A DNA stretch of 14,176 bases. Origin: Chlorobiota bacterium. GTDB lineage: Bacteria > Bacteroidota > Bacteroidia > Bacteroidales > B39-G9. The translations under genes were made by a program, and so were the position numbers. Below, one piece after another: positions 7,005-14,020 of this stretch (positions within the stretch are counted from its first letter, which is position 1; every line of letters begins with the position of its first letter). Below the pieces are notes generated by a model. The model made no database searches and was not told the DNA's origin. It saw nothing but the letters and a program-made list of their open reading frames with translations. The stretch is taken from positions 1 through 14,176 of the forward strand of contig DAOVJU010000022.1 of assembly GCA_030632095.1 (NCBI GenBank). Reading direction: 5' to 3'.

Positions 7005-7045
7005 TTTTATTTGTTTTTATAATTATATTAATATTGTAATGATTG

Positions 7046-7077
7046 CAAATATATAATAATAACAAATACATAACAAA
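7046..7077 (-). promoter_or_regulatory. Bacteroidota-type promoter for the ahpC stress operon
   Basis: On the minus strand a -33 element TTTG (7074-7077) is followed after exactly 20 bases by TATATTTG (7046-7053), a full match to the TAnnTTTG -7 element used by the Bacteroidota primary sigma factor. The predicted start of transcription is near 7040, about 35 bases before the ahpC ATG. No other candidate in the 183-base gap matches as well. Confidence 0.8.
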
Positions 7078-7187
7078 CAAAAAGTGATTTTTTTATCGAA
7101 TATATAATGTAAAGTATGTATTTGGCTATTTGATTTCAATCTATTTAATTCATTTTAGCAAGTAAAAAAGTAAAAATACAGTAAATT

Positions 7188-7427
7188 TTATTTATTAAAA
7201 TGTTTCTTAAATTTTCTTAGGGAATTTTTTAGTTGCTTTTTGTTTAATTTTAAGAAATCTTGCTTACTAAAATTGCGTTTTCTTCCATTCAAAGTCAAGA
7301 CCATTTCTTCAGGATTATCTTTTTCAGGAATCACCAAACGTGTTGAAAGTAAGTCATAAGCCGGTAATAATTTCGTAAATCCGTTTCTTGTATCTATCAA
7401 GGAAAAATTCCTTATGTTATCACTAAC
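7188..7427 (-). pseudogene. Relic of a HipA-family kinase toxin, C-terminal part only
   Basis: The minus-strand frame open after a TAA at 7428-7430 encodes about 79 residues. It contains a degraded form of the HipA active-site region (DNIRNFSLI, where the family has a D-H-L-K-NFSLI pattern) followed by the well-conserved LLPAYDLLSTRLVIP and MVLTLNGRKR segments, which in HipA proteins follow the catalytic loop. Full HipA proteins are about 300-440 residues, so the N-terminal lobe, the ATP-binding loop and most of the kinase core are missing. No plausible ATG precedes it; the best start would be TTG at 7398-7400. No HipB antitoxin is next to it. I read it as a decayed fragment, although a short expressed protein cannot be excluded. 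Confidence 0.75.
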
Positions 7428-7483
7428 TTAGTGAAAGTATCTCATGAGCCACCATGCAGCGAGTAAACGCACTCCAGCATGAG
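7399..7483. repeat. Cluster of small palindromes and an imperfect hairpin
   Basis: Three structures lie together: AAGGAA / TTCCTT (7399-7404 and 7408-7413, three-base loop), TCACTAA-C-TTAGTGA (7420-7434, perfect around one base), and an imperfect hairpin with CATGC (7453-7457) against GCATG (7477-7481) and GAGT (7461-7464) against ACTC (7471-7474) around loop AAACGC. The segment 7441-7485 is visibly richer in G and C than its surroundings. It overlaps and flanks the broken end of the HipA relic, so it may mark a rearrangement or be a transcription end. No T-run follows the hairpin on the minus strand. Confidence 0.5.
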
Positions 7484-7528
7484 TTAAGATGATTCTTGTG
7501 TCTTTTCCCGGTAAAAACCAGACAATAT

Positions 7529-8047
7529 TTAGAAAGGAAGTTCGTCTTTATTTTTATAGTTTTTAGTTTTTTCAAATTCTTCGAAATCTTTTTCCCAATT
7601 CTCTGCCAACTCCTTACAATCACAATATTCTTCTCCAAAAGGGCATTTATCAGGTTCGCAATTGCAAAATTCAATGTCAGTCATTCCCATAGGAAAATAT
7701 AAAAAGGGTTCTTTAAATTTTTCTACCAGCAACGGGTATAGTTTTGCCAAAGGAAAATTAACCGGATAAACAGCATCAATATTAAACTCAGCCCATAAAT
7801 CTATTATTTTTGAAGAAAGAAGTGTTGCTTGTTCATCGGTAAGTTTTTCATGGGGAGGAAATATTTGTGGATCAATGCCAAAAATATTGTACATTGGTTT
7901 GTCTTCTTCTTCATCAATTATACGATCAATTTCATACAATTCTTCCATAAACTCATTTTCAGTCATCTCACTAGCCGCTTTTTGTTTAGGAGCATAAGAT
8001 TTAGCTTCCTGTAAATCTTCAATGAGTTGTTCAATATATCTTTTCAT
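7529..8047 (-). CDS. Conserved-type hypothetical protein with C-terminal cysteine cluster
   Basis: I do not recognise a named family. The 172-residue protein is soluble and acidic, has no signal peptide or membrane segment, and begins with a helical, charged stretch (about 1-50). A central part with IFGIDPQIFPP and LWAEFNIDAVYP looks folded. Near the end, five cysteines cluster as Cys128-x-Cys130-x4-Cys135-x6-Cys142-x-Cys144, which could bind zinc or another metal. I chose the ATG at 8045-8047 because it lies 29 bases after the mnmE stop; the longer frame would start at TTG, overlap mnmE and have an atypical first 15 residues. The spacing suggests co-transcription with mnmE. Function is not assignable from sequence. 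Confidence 0.8.
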   Translation of the reverse strand: MKRYIEQLIEDLQEAKSYAPKQKAASEMTENEFMEELYEIDRIIDEEEDKPMYNIFGIDPQIFPPHEKLTDEQATLLSSKIIDLWAEFNIDAVYPVNFPLAKLYPLLVEKFKEPFLYFPMGMTDIEFCNCEPDKCPFGEEYCDCKELAENWEKDFEEFEKTKNYKNKDELPF

Positions 8048-8076
8048 CTGTAAATTTAAATTTGTAATAATTAGTT

Positions 8077-9480
8077 TTACTTTCCGATACAAAACTTCTC
8101 AAATATATTCCCAAGTATTTCATCAGTGGTTATCTCACCTGATATTTCTCCAAGAAAATGCAATATTTCCCTAATATCCATGGCAATAAAATCGCTACTT
8201 ATTTCATTTTCCAAACCATTAAAAACCCGGTCAATTCCTTCGTTAATCTTCAGAAGTGCTTCGTAATGCCGTGCATTTGTAACAACAATATCATTTTCGC
8301 CAATTGAATCAATATTAACAACTTTGAGTAATTCAGAAATTAATATACTGATATTTGTTTCTTCTAATGCTGATAATAATATAACAGGAGTACCCATGCT
8401 CTTTTTCCATACATCTGAAAATTTGTGATTCATTTCGTAAGCTTGTAATTTGTCAATCTTGTTTACTACCAAAATGAATTTCTTATTTTCATCTTCAAAT
8501 TCATCAAGTAAATATTGAAGTTCGGTTTTTACATTTTCTTTTTCATCTTCAGCATCAATCATATACAATACCACTTTAGCCTGCTCAATTTTTTGCCTTG
8601 TTCGTTCTATACCTAAAGTTTCAATTATATCGGATGTTTCACGTAAACCTGCCGTATCAATAAACCTGAATGTAATTCCTTCAAGATTTATAGTATCCTC
8701 AATTACGTCGCGGGTAGTACCGGCAATTTCTGAAACAATGGCTTTATCTTCATTTAACAGCAAGTTCAATAAAGTAGATTTACCCACGTTTGTTCTTCCT
8801 GCAATAGTTATCGGCACACCATTTTTAATAACATTACCCATATCAAATGAACTTATTAACCTTTGTACAATGCTTTGAATTTTTACAAGTAGCTGTTTTA
8901 GTTCATTTCTATCAGCAAATTCAAGATTTTCTTCGCTAAAATCCAATTCCAGTTCAATTAACGAAATCAGCTTTAGCAAGTGATCTCTTAAGTCTTTAAT
9001 CTCTTTTGAAAAACCGCCACGCATCTGATTCATAGCTACTTTATGCATTGCTGCAGATGAAGATGCAATTAAATCGGCTACAGCTTCTGCTTGCGACAAA
9101 TCTAATTTCCCATTTAAAAAAGCCCGCATGGTAAATTCACCTGGTTGAGCTAACCGTGCCCCTTTCCTTATAAATAACTGAAGAATTTGTTGCTGAATAT
9201 AAACCGATCCGTGACAAGAAACTTCAATTAAATCTTCTCCTGTATATGAGTTCGGATTTCTAAAAATGCTCACCAAAACTTCATCAAGTATATAGGAGTT
9301 GTCTTTTATGATTCCAAAATGGATAGTATTCGTTTTTTGTTCAGCCAACTTTTTTTTCTTCTTAGCTTTAAAAACAGAATCTGTTATTGGCAAAGCGTTT
9401 TCACCACTTAATCTGACTATTGCAATTGCGCCATTCCCAGCCGGTGTGGAAATTGCACATATTGTATCTTTATCAATCAT
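8077..9480 (-). CDS. mnmE: tRNA uridine-5-carboxymethylaminomethyl synthesis GTPase MnmE (TrmE)
   Basis: With MnmG this GTPase places the carboxymethylaminomethyl group on the wobble uridine of several tRNAs in the cytoplasm. The 467 residues show the full architecture: an N-terminal tetrahydrofolate-binding domain beginning DTICAISTPAGNGAIAIVRLSG, a helical domain, an inserted G domain and the C-terminal CIGK. G motifs are GRTNVGKS (228-235), TTRD (255-258), DTAG (275-278) and NKID (340-343). The catalytic Cys464 of the terminal CIGK is present. Length is normal. It lies 46 bases after the MORN-repeat gene and 29 bases before the cysteine-cluster gene. MnmG is not in the window. Confidence 0.98.
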   Translation of the reverse strand: MIDKDTICAISTPAGNGAIAIVRLSGENALPITDSVFKAKKKKKLAEQKTNTIHFGIIKDNSYILDEVLVSIFRNPNSYTGEDLIEVSCHGSVYIQQQILQLFIRKGARLAQPGEFTMRAFLNGKLDLSQAEAVADLIASSSAAMHKVAMNQMRGGFSKEIKDLRDHLLKLISLIELELDFSEENLEFADRNELKQLLVKIQSIVQRLISSFDMGNVIKNGVPITIAGRTNVGKSTLLNLLLNEDKAIVSEIAGTTRDVIEDTINLEGITFRFIDTAGLRETSDIIETLGIERTRQKIEQAKVVLYMIDAEDEKENVKTELQYLLDEFEDENKKFILVVNKIDKLQAYEMNHKFSDVWKKSMGTPVILLSALEETNISILISELLKVVNIDSIGENDIVVTNARHYEALLKINEGIDRVFNGLENEISSDFIAMDIREILHFLGEISGEITTDEILGNIFEKFCIGK

Positions 9481-9526
9481 TTCAATTATTGTTTGAAATG
9501 TAAAGATATGAACAATAAGAAGAATT

Positions 9527-10192
9527 TTAATGATAAAGGTTTATCACCCAGGTTCCGGGCTCAATTATTTTATAATTTAACCGGCAGTATATCAAACCGT
9601 TAACAAAAATATGAAGTACACTATACTTAATTGTACCTTCATAGGGGAATTCAACAAATTCACATACCCTTAAATAGTTGCTTTCTTTCAAAACACCACT
9701 GCTGCCAAATGCAATAAAATCATAAGCGCCACCACGTTTTGTTGATATTTTTATTATTATCTGATTACCCTGTTCGCTTTGTTTTACAAACATAACCCTT
9801 TCTATATTTTTCTTTTCAAGGATCTTATATTCCGGTTCTGGTCTTGGTTTATCCCCTATAAATATATCTTTATACCAATATCCTGCAATAACACTATCGC
9901 CATTTTCAGTTTTAAAAACATATTTACCTGATCCTTCCTTTAATCCTTTATTCCATACACCTTGAAAAACTTCTCCTGTTTGCCATGTATATGTTCCCTT
10001 ACCATGAGGTAAACCCTTTTTAAACTTTCCTTTATAACTATCTTTTCCAATAGCTTCACCTTCACCATGTGCCAGTCCTTTCTTTGTTTCACCGGTATAT
10101 TTACCATCAATACCAGGCATTAACACTTCATTCTGTGCATATAATAATGAATAAAACAAAATTGTACTGATTATCAGAAATAGTTTTCTCAT
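9527..10192 (-). CDS. Exported MORN-repeat protein
   Basis: The 221-residue protein starts with a clear signal peptide (MRK, hydrophobic stretch to about residue 18, cleavage probably after Ala19 in LLYAQ). No cysteine follows the signal, so it is not a lipoprotein. Residues about 32-98 hold three MORN repeats of about 22-23 residues, recognisable from YTGETKKGLAHGEG, YKGKFKKGLPHGKG and FQGVWNKGLKEGSG; a weak fourth may begin at IAGYW (about 102). The C-terminal half has no repeat and no family I recognise. Export to the periplasm or surface is expected. It is the first gene of a minus-strand group with mnmE, but a functional link is not evident. The 254-base gap upstream is shared with the divergent sucD. 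Confidence 0.85.
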   Translation of the reverse strand: MRKLFLIISTILFYSLLYAQNEVLMPGIDGKYTGETKKGLAHGEGEAIGKDSYKGKFKKGLPHGKGTYTWQTGEVFQGVWNKGLKEGSGKYVFKTENGDSVIAGYWYKDIFIGDKPRPEPEYKILEKKNIERVMFVKQSEQGNQIIIKISTKRGGAYDFIAFGSSGVLKESNYLRVCEFVEFPYEGTIKYSVLHIFVNGLIYCRLNYKIIEPGTWVINLYH

Positions 10193-10382
10193 TTTTCAAC
10201 ATTTAATTTCATCATAAGTTATATAATTAAATCTCGAAATCATATATTTTTCTATTTGTAATATATCCGGTTATAATTTATTTTAACATTGAATAAGCGA
10301 TATCTACAATTATTACAGCATTTCATAAATTAAAATTAAACATTTTCAATATGAAACTTTTACTTATATTATTAGTAAAATA

Positions 10383-10413
10383 TTTGAATAGTGTTCGAAA
10401 AAGTATAATTTTG
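10383..10413 (+). promoter_or_regulatory. Bacteroidota-type promoter for sucD
   Basis: TTTG (10383-10386) is followed after 19 bases by TAATTTTG (10406-10413), a full match to TAnnTTTG. The -7 element ends 33 bases before the sucD ATG, so the predicted leader is about 25-28 bases. A four-codon frame (ATG at 10439, stop TGA) overlaps the sucD start region; it is probably incidental. Confidence 0.75.
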
Positions 10414-10446
10414 AAAGCCTTAATAACAATCTTAAACTATGAATAA

Positions 10447-11319
10447 ATGAGTGTTTTAGTTAATAAAAATTCCAGAATTATCATTCAGGGTTTTACAGGA
10501 GGTGAAGGCACTTTTCATGCAACTCAGATGATTGAATACGGGACTAATGTTGTTGGGGGAGTTACACCAGGAAAAGGCGGGCAAAAACATCTTGAAAAAC
10601 CAGTTTTTAATACAGTTGAAGAAGCTGTTAACGCAGTGAATGCTAATACTTCAGTTATTTTTGTCCCACCGGCTTTCGCTGCTGATGCAATTATGGAAGC
10701 TGCCGATGCAGGAATAAAAGTTATAATTGCCATTACCGAAGGAATTCCAACTAAAGATATGGTAAAAGTAAACGAATTTCTAAAACCCAAAGATTGTAGG
10801 TTAGTTGGGCCAAACTGTCCGGGAGTAATTACCCCTGATGAAGCCAAGGTAGGAATAATGCCAGGTTTTATCCACAAAAAAGGTACTATTGGTATTGTAA
10901 GCCGTTCCGGAACATTAACTTATGAAGCAGTTGATCAGATAACAAAAGTTGGGTTAGGACAAACTACTTGCATAGGAATTGGTGGTGATCCAATAATAGG
11001 GACAACAACTTTAGATGCTATTAAACTTTTCATGGATGATCCTGAAACAAAAGGTATTATTATGATTGGTGAGATTGGTGGAAACATGGAAGCAGATGCT
11101 GCCCGATGGATAAAAGAGCATGGAACAAAACCTGTTGTTGGATTCATTGCCGGACAAACTGCACCAAAAGGAAGACGAATGGGCCATGCCGGCGCAATAA
11201 TTGGCGGATCAGATGACACTGCAGCAGCTAAAATGAAAATCATGCGTGAATGCGGAATACATGTAGTAGAATCACCAGCCGATATTGGAAAGAGAATGGT
11301 TGAAGTTTTAAAGAATTAA
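10447..11319 (+). CDS. sucD: Succinyl-CoA synthetase (ligase), alpha subunit
   Basis: The alpha subunit binds CoA and carries the phosphorylated histidine in the reversible conversion of succinyl-CoA to succinate with ATP or GTP formation, in the TCA cycle or the reductive branch. The 290 residues have the N-terminal CoA-binding fold (IIIQGFTGGEGTFHATQM), GPNCPGVITP (121-130), the GEIGG segment with Glu209 and the active-site His247 in KGRRMGHAGAI, one residue later than E. coli His246. Length is normal. The beta subunit gene is not adjacent; downstream is a terminator and then rarA, so sucD appears to be a single-gene unit with its own promoter and terminator. Confidence 0.98.
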   Translation: MSVLVNKNSRIIIQGFTGGEGTFHATQMIEYGTNVVGGVTPGKGGQKHLEKPVFNTVEEAVNAVNANTSVIFVPPAFAADAIMEAADAGIKVIIAITEGIPTKDMVKVNEFLKPKDCRLVGPNCPGVITPDEAKVGIMPGFIHKKGTIGIVSRSGTLTYEAVDQITKVGLGQTTCIGIGGDPIIGTTTLDAIKLFMDDPETKGIIMIGEIGGNMEADAARWIKEHGTKPVVGFIAGQTAPKGRRMGHAGAIIGGSDDTAAAKMKIMRECGIHVVESPADIGKRMVEVLKN

Positions 11320-11337
11320 ACTGAATATTCGTATTAG

Positions 11338-11366
11338 AAAGCTCCATTTGTGGAGCTTTTTTTTTT
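11338..11366 (+). terminator. Intrinsic terminator after sucD
   Basis: The stem AAAGCTCCA (11338-11346) pairs with TGGAGCTTT (11351-11359) around a TTTG loop and runs into ten consecutive T residues (11357-11366). It starts 18 bases after the sucD stop. This is a textbook rho-independent terminator. The A-run before the stem and T-run after it could also work weakly on the opposite strand, but no gene needs that here. Confidence 0.93.
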
Positions 11367-11380
11367 AATATTATTAAATA

Positions 11381-12664
11381 ATGCAAACAACGAATCAACC
11401 ATTGGCTGATAGAATGAGGCCATTAACTTTAGATCAGTGTTTCGGACAAAATCATTTAATTGGAGAGAAAGCTATTCTAAGAACAGCAATTGAATCAGGG
11501 AATATTCCTTCGATGATTTTTTGGGGCCCGCCAGGTGTTGGAAAGACAACTCTTGCAAAAATAATTTCTAATCAACTGGAACGGCCATTTTATAATCTGA
11601 GCGCTATAAATTCAGGCGTTAAAGATGTTAGGGAAGCTATTGAGAAAGCAAAAAAACAACAGTTTTTTAATAAACCAAATCCAATATTATTTATTGATGA
11701 AATACACCGGTTTAGTAAATCGCAACAAGATTCACTGTTGGGAGCTGTTGAGCAAGGAATAATAACATTAATTGGGGCCACAACAGAAAATCCATCTTTT
11801 GAAGTAATATCGCCTTTACTTTCCCGTTGCCAGGTTTATATATTAAAACCTTTAGATAAGGAAAGTTTATTGAAAATATTGAATAATGCTTTACAGAACG
11901 ATTTTGATTTAAAAGAAAGAACTATTTTAATCGAAGAAAATGAAGCAATCCTGAGATATTCAGGAGGCGATGCCAGAAAACTGTTAAATATTCTGGAACT
12001 TATTGTAAGTAATATCAACAAAAATAAAATTAACATCACCAATAAAAAAGTAATTGATATTATACAGGAAAACATTGCGATTTATGATAAGAAAGGTGAA
12101 CAACACTATGATATTATTTCTGCTTTTATTAAATCTATCAGGGGAAGTGATCCAAATGCGGCAGTATATTGGTTAGCCAGAATGATTGAAGGAGGTGAAG
12201 ATATTATGTTCATTGCCCGAAGACTTATCATATTGGCCGCTGAAGACATTGGTTTAGCAAATCCAAATGCAATATTAATAGTAAATGCCTGTTATCAATC
12301 AGTACATGCCATTGGTTTACCCGAAGCAAGAATTATATTATCAGAAACCGCTATTTACCTTGCCAATAGCGAAAAGAGCAACTCTGCATACATGGCGATT
12401 AAAAAAGGACAGGAATTGGTTAAAAGTACAGGCAATTTACCAGTACCACTTGAAATACGTAATGCCCCAACAAAACTCATGAAAGAATTGGGATATGGAG
12501 AAAACTATCAATATGCTCATGATTTTAAGGATCATTTTGTTAAAATGGAGTTTCTACCAAAAGAACTAAGTGATAAAATTTTATATGAACCAGGTGACAA
12601 TCAAAAAGAAAATCAGTATAAAGTAAAACTTAAAGATAGATGGAAGAATAAATATAGTTATTAG
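11381..12664 (+). CDS. rarA: Replication-associated recombination protein A (RarA / MgsA), AAA+ ATPase
   Basis: RarA is a clamp-loader-like AAA+ ATPase that acts at stalled replication forks. The 427 residues show Walker A GPPGVGKTT (49-57), Walker B ILFIDEIHRF (102-111), sensor 1 IGATTENPSF (131-140) and the likely arginine finger Arg149 in SPLLSRC. The C-terminal MgsA region is recognisable from DIISAFIKSIRGSDPNAA and AEDIGLANPNA, which support tetramer formation. Length is typical of the family. The start at ATG 11381 is 15 bases after the T-run of the sucD terminator, and I see no consensus promoter in that space, so expression may depend on read-through or an unusual promoter. kdsA follows after 86 bases on the same strand. 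Confidence 0.97.
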   Translation: MQTTNQPLADRMRPLTLDQCFGQNHLIGEKAILRTAIESGNIPSMIFWGPPGVGKTTLAKIISNQLERPFYNLSAINSGVKDVREAIEKAKKQQFFNKPNPILFIDEIHRFSKSQQDSLLGAVEQGIITLIGATTENPSFEVISPLLSRCQVYILKPLDKESLLKILNNALQNDFDLKERTILIEENEAILRYSGGDARKLLNILELIVSNINKNKINITNKKVIDIIQENIAIYDKKGEQHYDIISAFIKSIRGSDPNAAVYWLARMIEGGEDIMFIARRLIILAAEDIGLANPNAILIVNACYQSVHAIGLPEARIILSETAIYLANSEKSNSAYMAIKKGQELVKSTGNLPVPLEIRNAPTKLMKELGYGENYQYAHDFKDHFVKMEFLPKELSDKILYEPGDNQKENQYKVKLKDRWKNKYSY

Positions 12665-12666
12665 AT

Positions 12667-12688
12667 AGAAACCAGAAACCAGAAACCC
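12667..12688. repeat. Three perfect copies of the heptamer AGAAACC
   Basis: AGAAACC occurs three times end to end (12667-12673, 12674-12680, 12681-12687), directly after the rarA stop. Read in another phase the unit is AACCAGA, close to AACCAGC, which is the reverse complement of the unit at 2538-2544. It thus seems to belong to the same family of period-7 intergenic words. Confidence 0.7.
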
Positions 12689-12750
12689 ACTACTCATAAA
12701 TTAATCTTTTGTATCTTTATAGGACTTTTATAATGAATTACTATATAAGC

Positions 12751-13569
12751 ATGATCAATAAGATAGCGAAAATAAGAAATACAGATTCAAATAATTTCTT
12801 TCTAATAGCAGGGCCCTGTGTTATTGAAACTGAAAAAATAACTTTATCGATAGCTGAAAAAATTCTTAAAATAACTGATGATTTAAAAATACCTTTTATT
12901 TTCAAAGCATCTTACAGAAAAGCCAACCGGTCAAAACTTGATTCATTTACTGGAATTGGTGATAAAAAAGCGTTGAAAATATTAAAAAAGACAGGTGATG
13001 AATTTAATTTACCCACTATTACAGATGTTCACACACCGGAAGAAGCTAAATATATAGCAGATTTCACTGATATTTTACAAATTCCTGCATTTTTATGCAG
13101 GCAAACTGATTTGTTAATGTCTGCAGGTAAAACCGGGAAGTGGGTTAATATAAAAAAGGGGCAGTTTCTATCTGCAGGATCAATGAAGTTTGCGGTTGAT
13201 AAAGTAAAACAAACCGGTAATGTAAAAGTAATGGTAACTGAACGCGGAAGCATGTTTGGATATCATGACCTGATTGTTGATTTCAGAGGATTTTCTGAAA
13301 TGAAAAAATTAAAAGTACCTGTTGTTTTAGATGTTACACATTCCTTACAACAACCAAATCAGAGCAGTGGTGTTACGGGTGGACGGCCAGAACTAATTGA
13401 AACAATGGCCAGGGCAGGAATTGCAGTTGGTATTGATGGTATTTTTCTTGAAACTCATCCGAATCCACCTGCAGCAATGTCAGATGGCGCAAATATGCTG
13501 CATTTGAATAAATTAGAAGATATTCTTAAAAAACTTATTATATTAAGAAAAACAATAATTAATCTTTAA
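12751..13569 (+). CDS. kdsA: 3-deoxy-8-phosphooctulonate synthase (KDO-8-P synthase), metal-dependent type
   Basis: KdsA condenses phosphoenolpyruvate with arabinose 5-phosphate, the first committed step to KDO, the sugar linking lipid A and core in lipopolysaccharide. From the ATG at 12751 the protein has 272 residues, the usual size. Motifs include LIAGPCVIE, FKASYRKANRSKLDSFTG, IPAFLCRQTDLL, IKKGQFL and SLQQPNQSSGVTGGRPE. Cys23, His197, Glu234 and Asp245 have exactly the spacing (174, 37, 11) of the Cys11, His185, Glu222 and Asp233 metal ligands of the Aquifex aeolicus enzyme, so this is the metal-dependent class, not the Asn-containing E. coli class. An in-frame ATG at 12733 would add six residues and cannot be excluded. 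It implies a Gram-negative outer membrane. Confidence 0.96.
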   Translation: MINKIAKIRNTDSNNFFLIAGPCVIETEKITLSIAEKILKITDDLKIPFIFKASYRKANRSKLDSFTGIGDKKALKILKKTGDEFNLPTITDVHTPEEAKYIADFTDILQIPAFLCRQTDLLMSAGKTGKWVNIKKGQFLSAGSMKFAVDKVKQTGNVKVMVTERGSMFGYHDLIVDFRGFSEMKKLKVPVVLDVTHSLQQPNQSSGVTGGRPELIETMARAGIAVGIDGIFLETHPNPPAAMSDGANMLHLNKLEDILKKLIILRKTIINL

Positions 13570-13580
13570 TGATAAAAATA

Positions 13581-13613
13581 TTTGCAATTAATACTAAAAA
13601 CACTGTAAATTAG
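13581..13613 (+). promoter_or_regulatory. Candidate promoter for the SiaC-family gene
   Basis: TTTG (13581-13584) is followed after 21 bases by TAAATTAG (13606-13613), which matches the TAnnTTTG element at all but one fixed position. Predicted leader length is about 30 bases. The spacing is good but the -7 match is imperfect and the region is AT-rich, so this is tentative. Confidence 0.45.
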
Positions 13614-13648
13614 AGGCATCTTTAATCAAACTTTAAAAAAACGCTATT

Positions 13649-14020
13649 ATGGAGGCTATTAATATTCATGGCATTAATGATTATCCTTCAGTTATAATGG
13701 ATAAAGAAAATAATAAATTGTTAATTGAGGGAAAATCCCTACCCGAAGATGCACTTGATTTTTACACTCCTATCTTAGAATGGATGAATGCTTATTCAAA
13801 AGATCCGAATGATAAAACAATTTTAGAATTAAAGATCCATTACTTTAACACAGCTTCATCAAAAATGATCTTATTTATCTTACAGAAAATTGAAAAACTT
13901 TCCAAAAGCTCAGAAGTTGAAGTTCACTGGTATTATTTTGAAGATGATGAAGATATGCTTGAAGCAGGTGAAATTTATGCAGAAAGGATAAATTTTCCGT
14001 TTAAATTAATTCCTATGTAG
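13649..14020 (+). CDS. SiaC-family regulatory phosphoprotein (DUF1987)
   Basis: The 123-residue protein belongs to the DUF1987 family, whose studied member SiaC of Pseudomonas aeruginosa is an anti-sigma-antagonist-like switch that is phosphorylated by the kinase SiaB, dephosphorylated by the phosphatase SiaA, and controls diguanylate cyclase activity. The signature YFNTASSK is present, with Thr68 at the same residue number as the phosphorylated Thr68 of SiaC. LIEGKSLPEDALDFYTPILEWM (about 25-46) and the acidic YYFEDDEDMLEAGE (95-108) are also typical of the family. No signal peptide is present. SiaA- and SiaB-like partners are not visible in the window; the next gene downstream may lie beyond the edge. 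Biological output here is unknown. Confidence 0.9.
   Translation: MEAINIHGINDYPSVIMDKENNKLLIEGKSLPEDALDFYTPILEWMNAYSKDPNDKTILELKIHYFNTASSKMILFILQKIEKLSKSSEVEVHWYYFEDDEDMLEAGEIYAERINFPFKLIPM

Noticed and set aside
7017..7031. A PerR-box-like sequence, TTATAATTATATTAA, in the leader of ahpC.
   Set aside because: It matches the PerR consensus at all but two fixed positions, but the region is almost pure A and T, where such matches are expected by chance, and no regulator gene is nearby.
7423..7674. A minus-strand frame of 83 codons overlapping the end of the cysteine-cluster gene.
   Set aside because: It is mostly the out-of-frame reading of that gene; its last 20 codons cross the palindrome region and resemble nothing known.
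12712..12719. TATCTTTA upstream of kdsA as a possible -7 element.
   Set aside because: One mismatch to TAnnTTTG and no TTTG or TTG at a suitable distance upstream.
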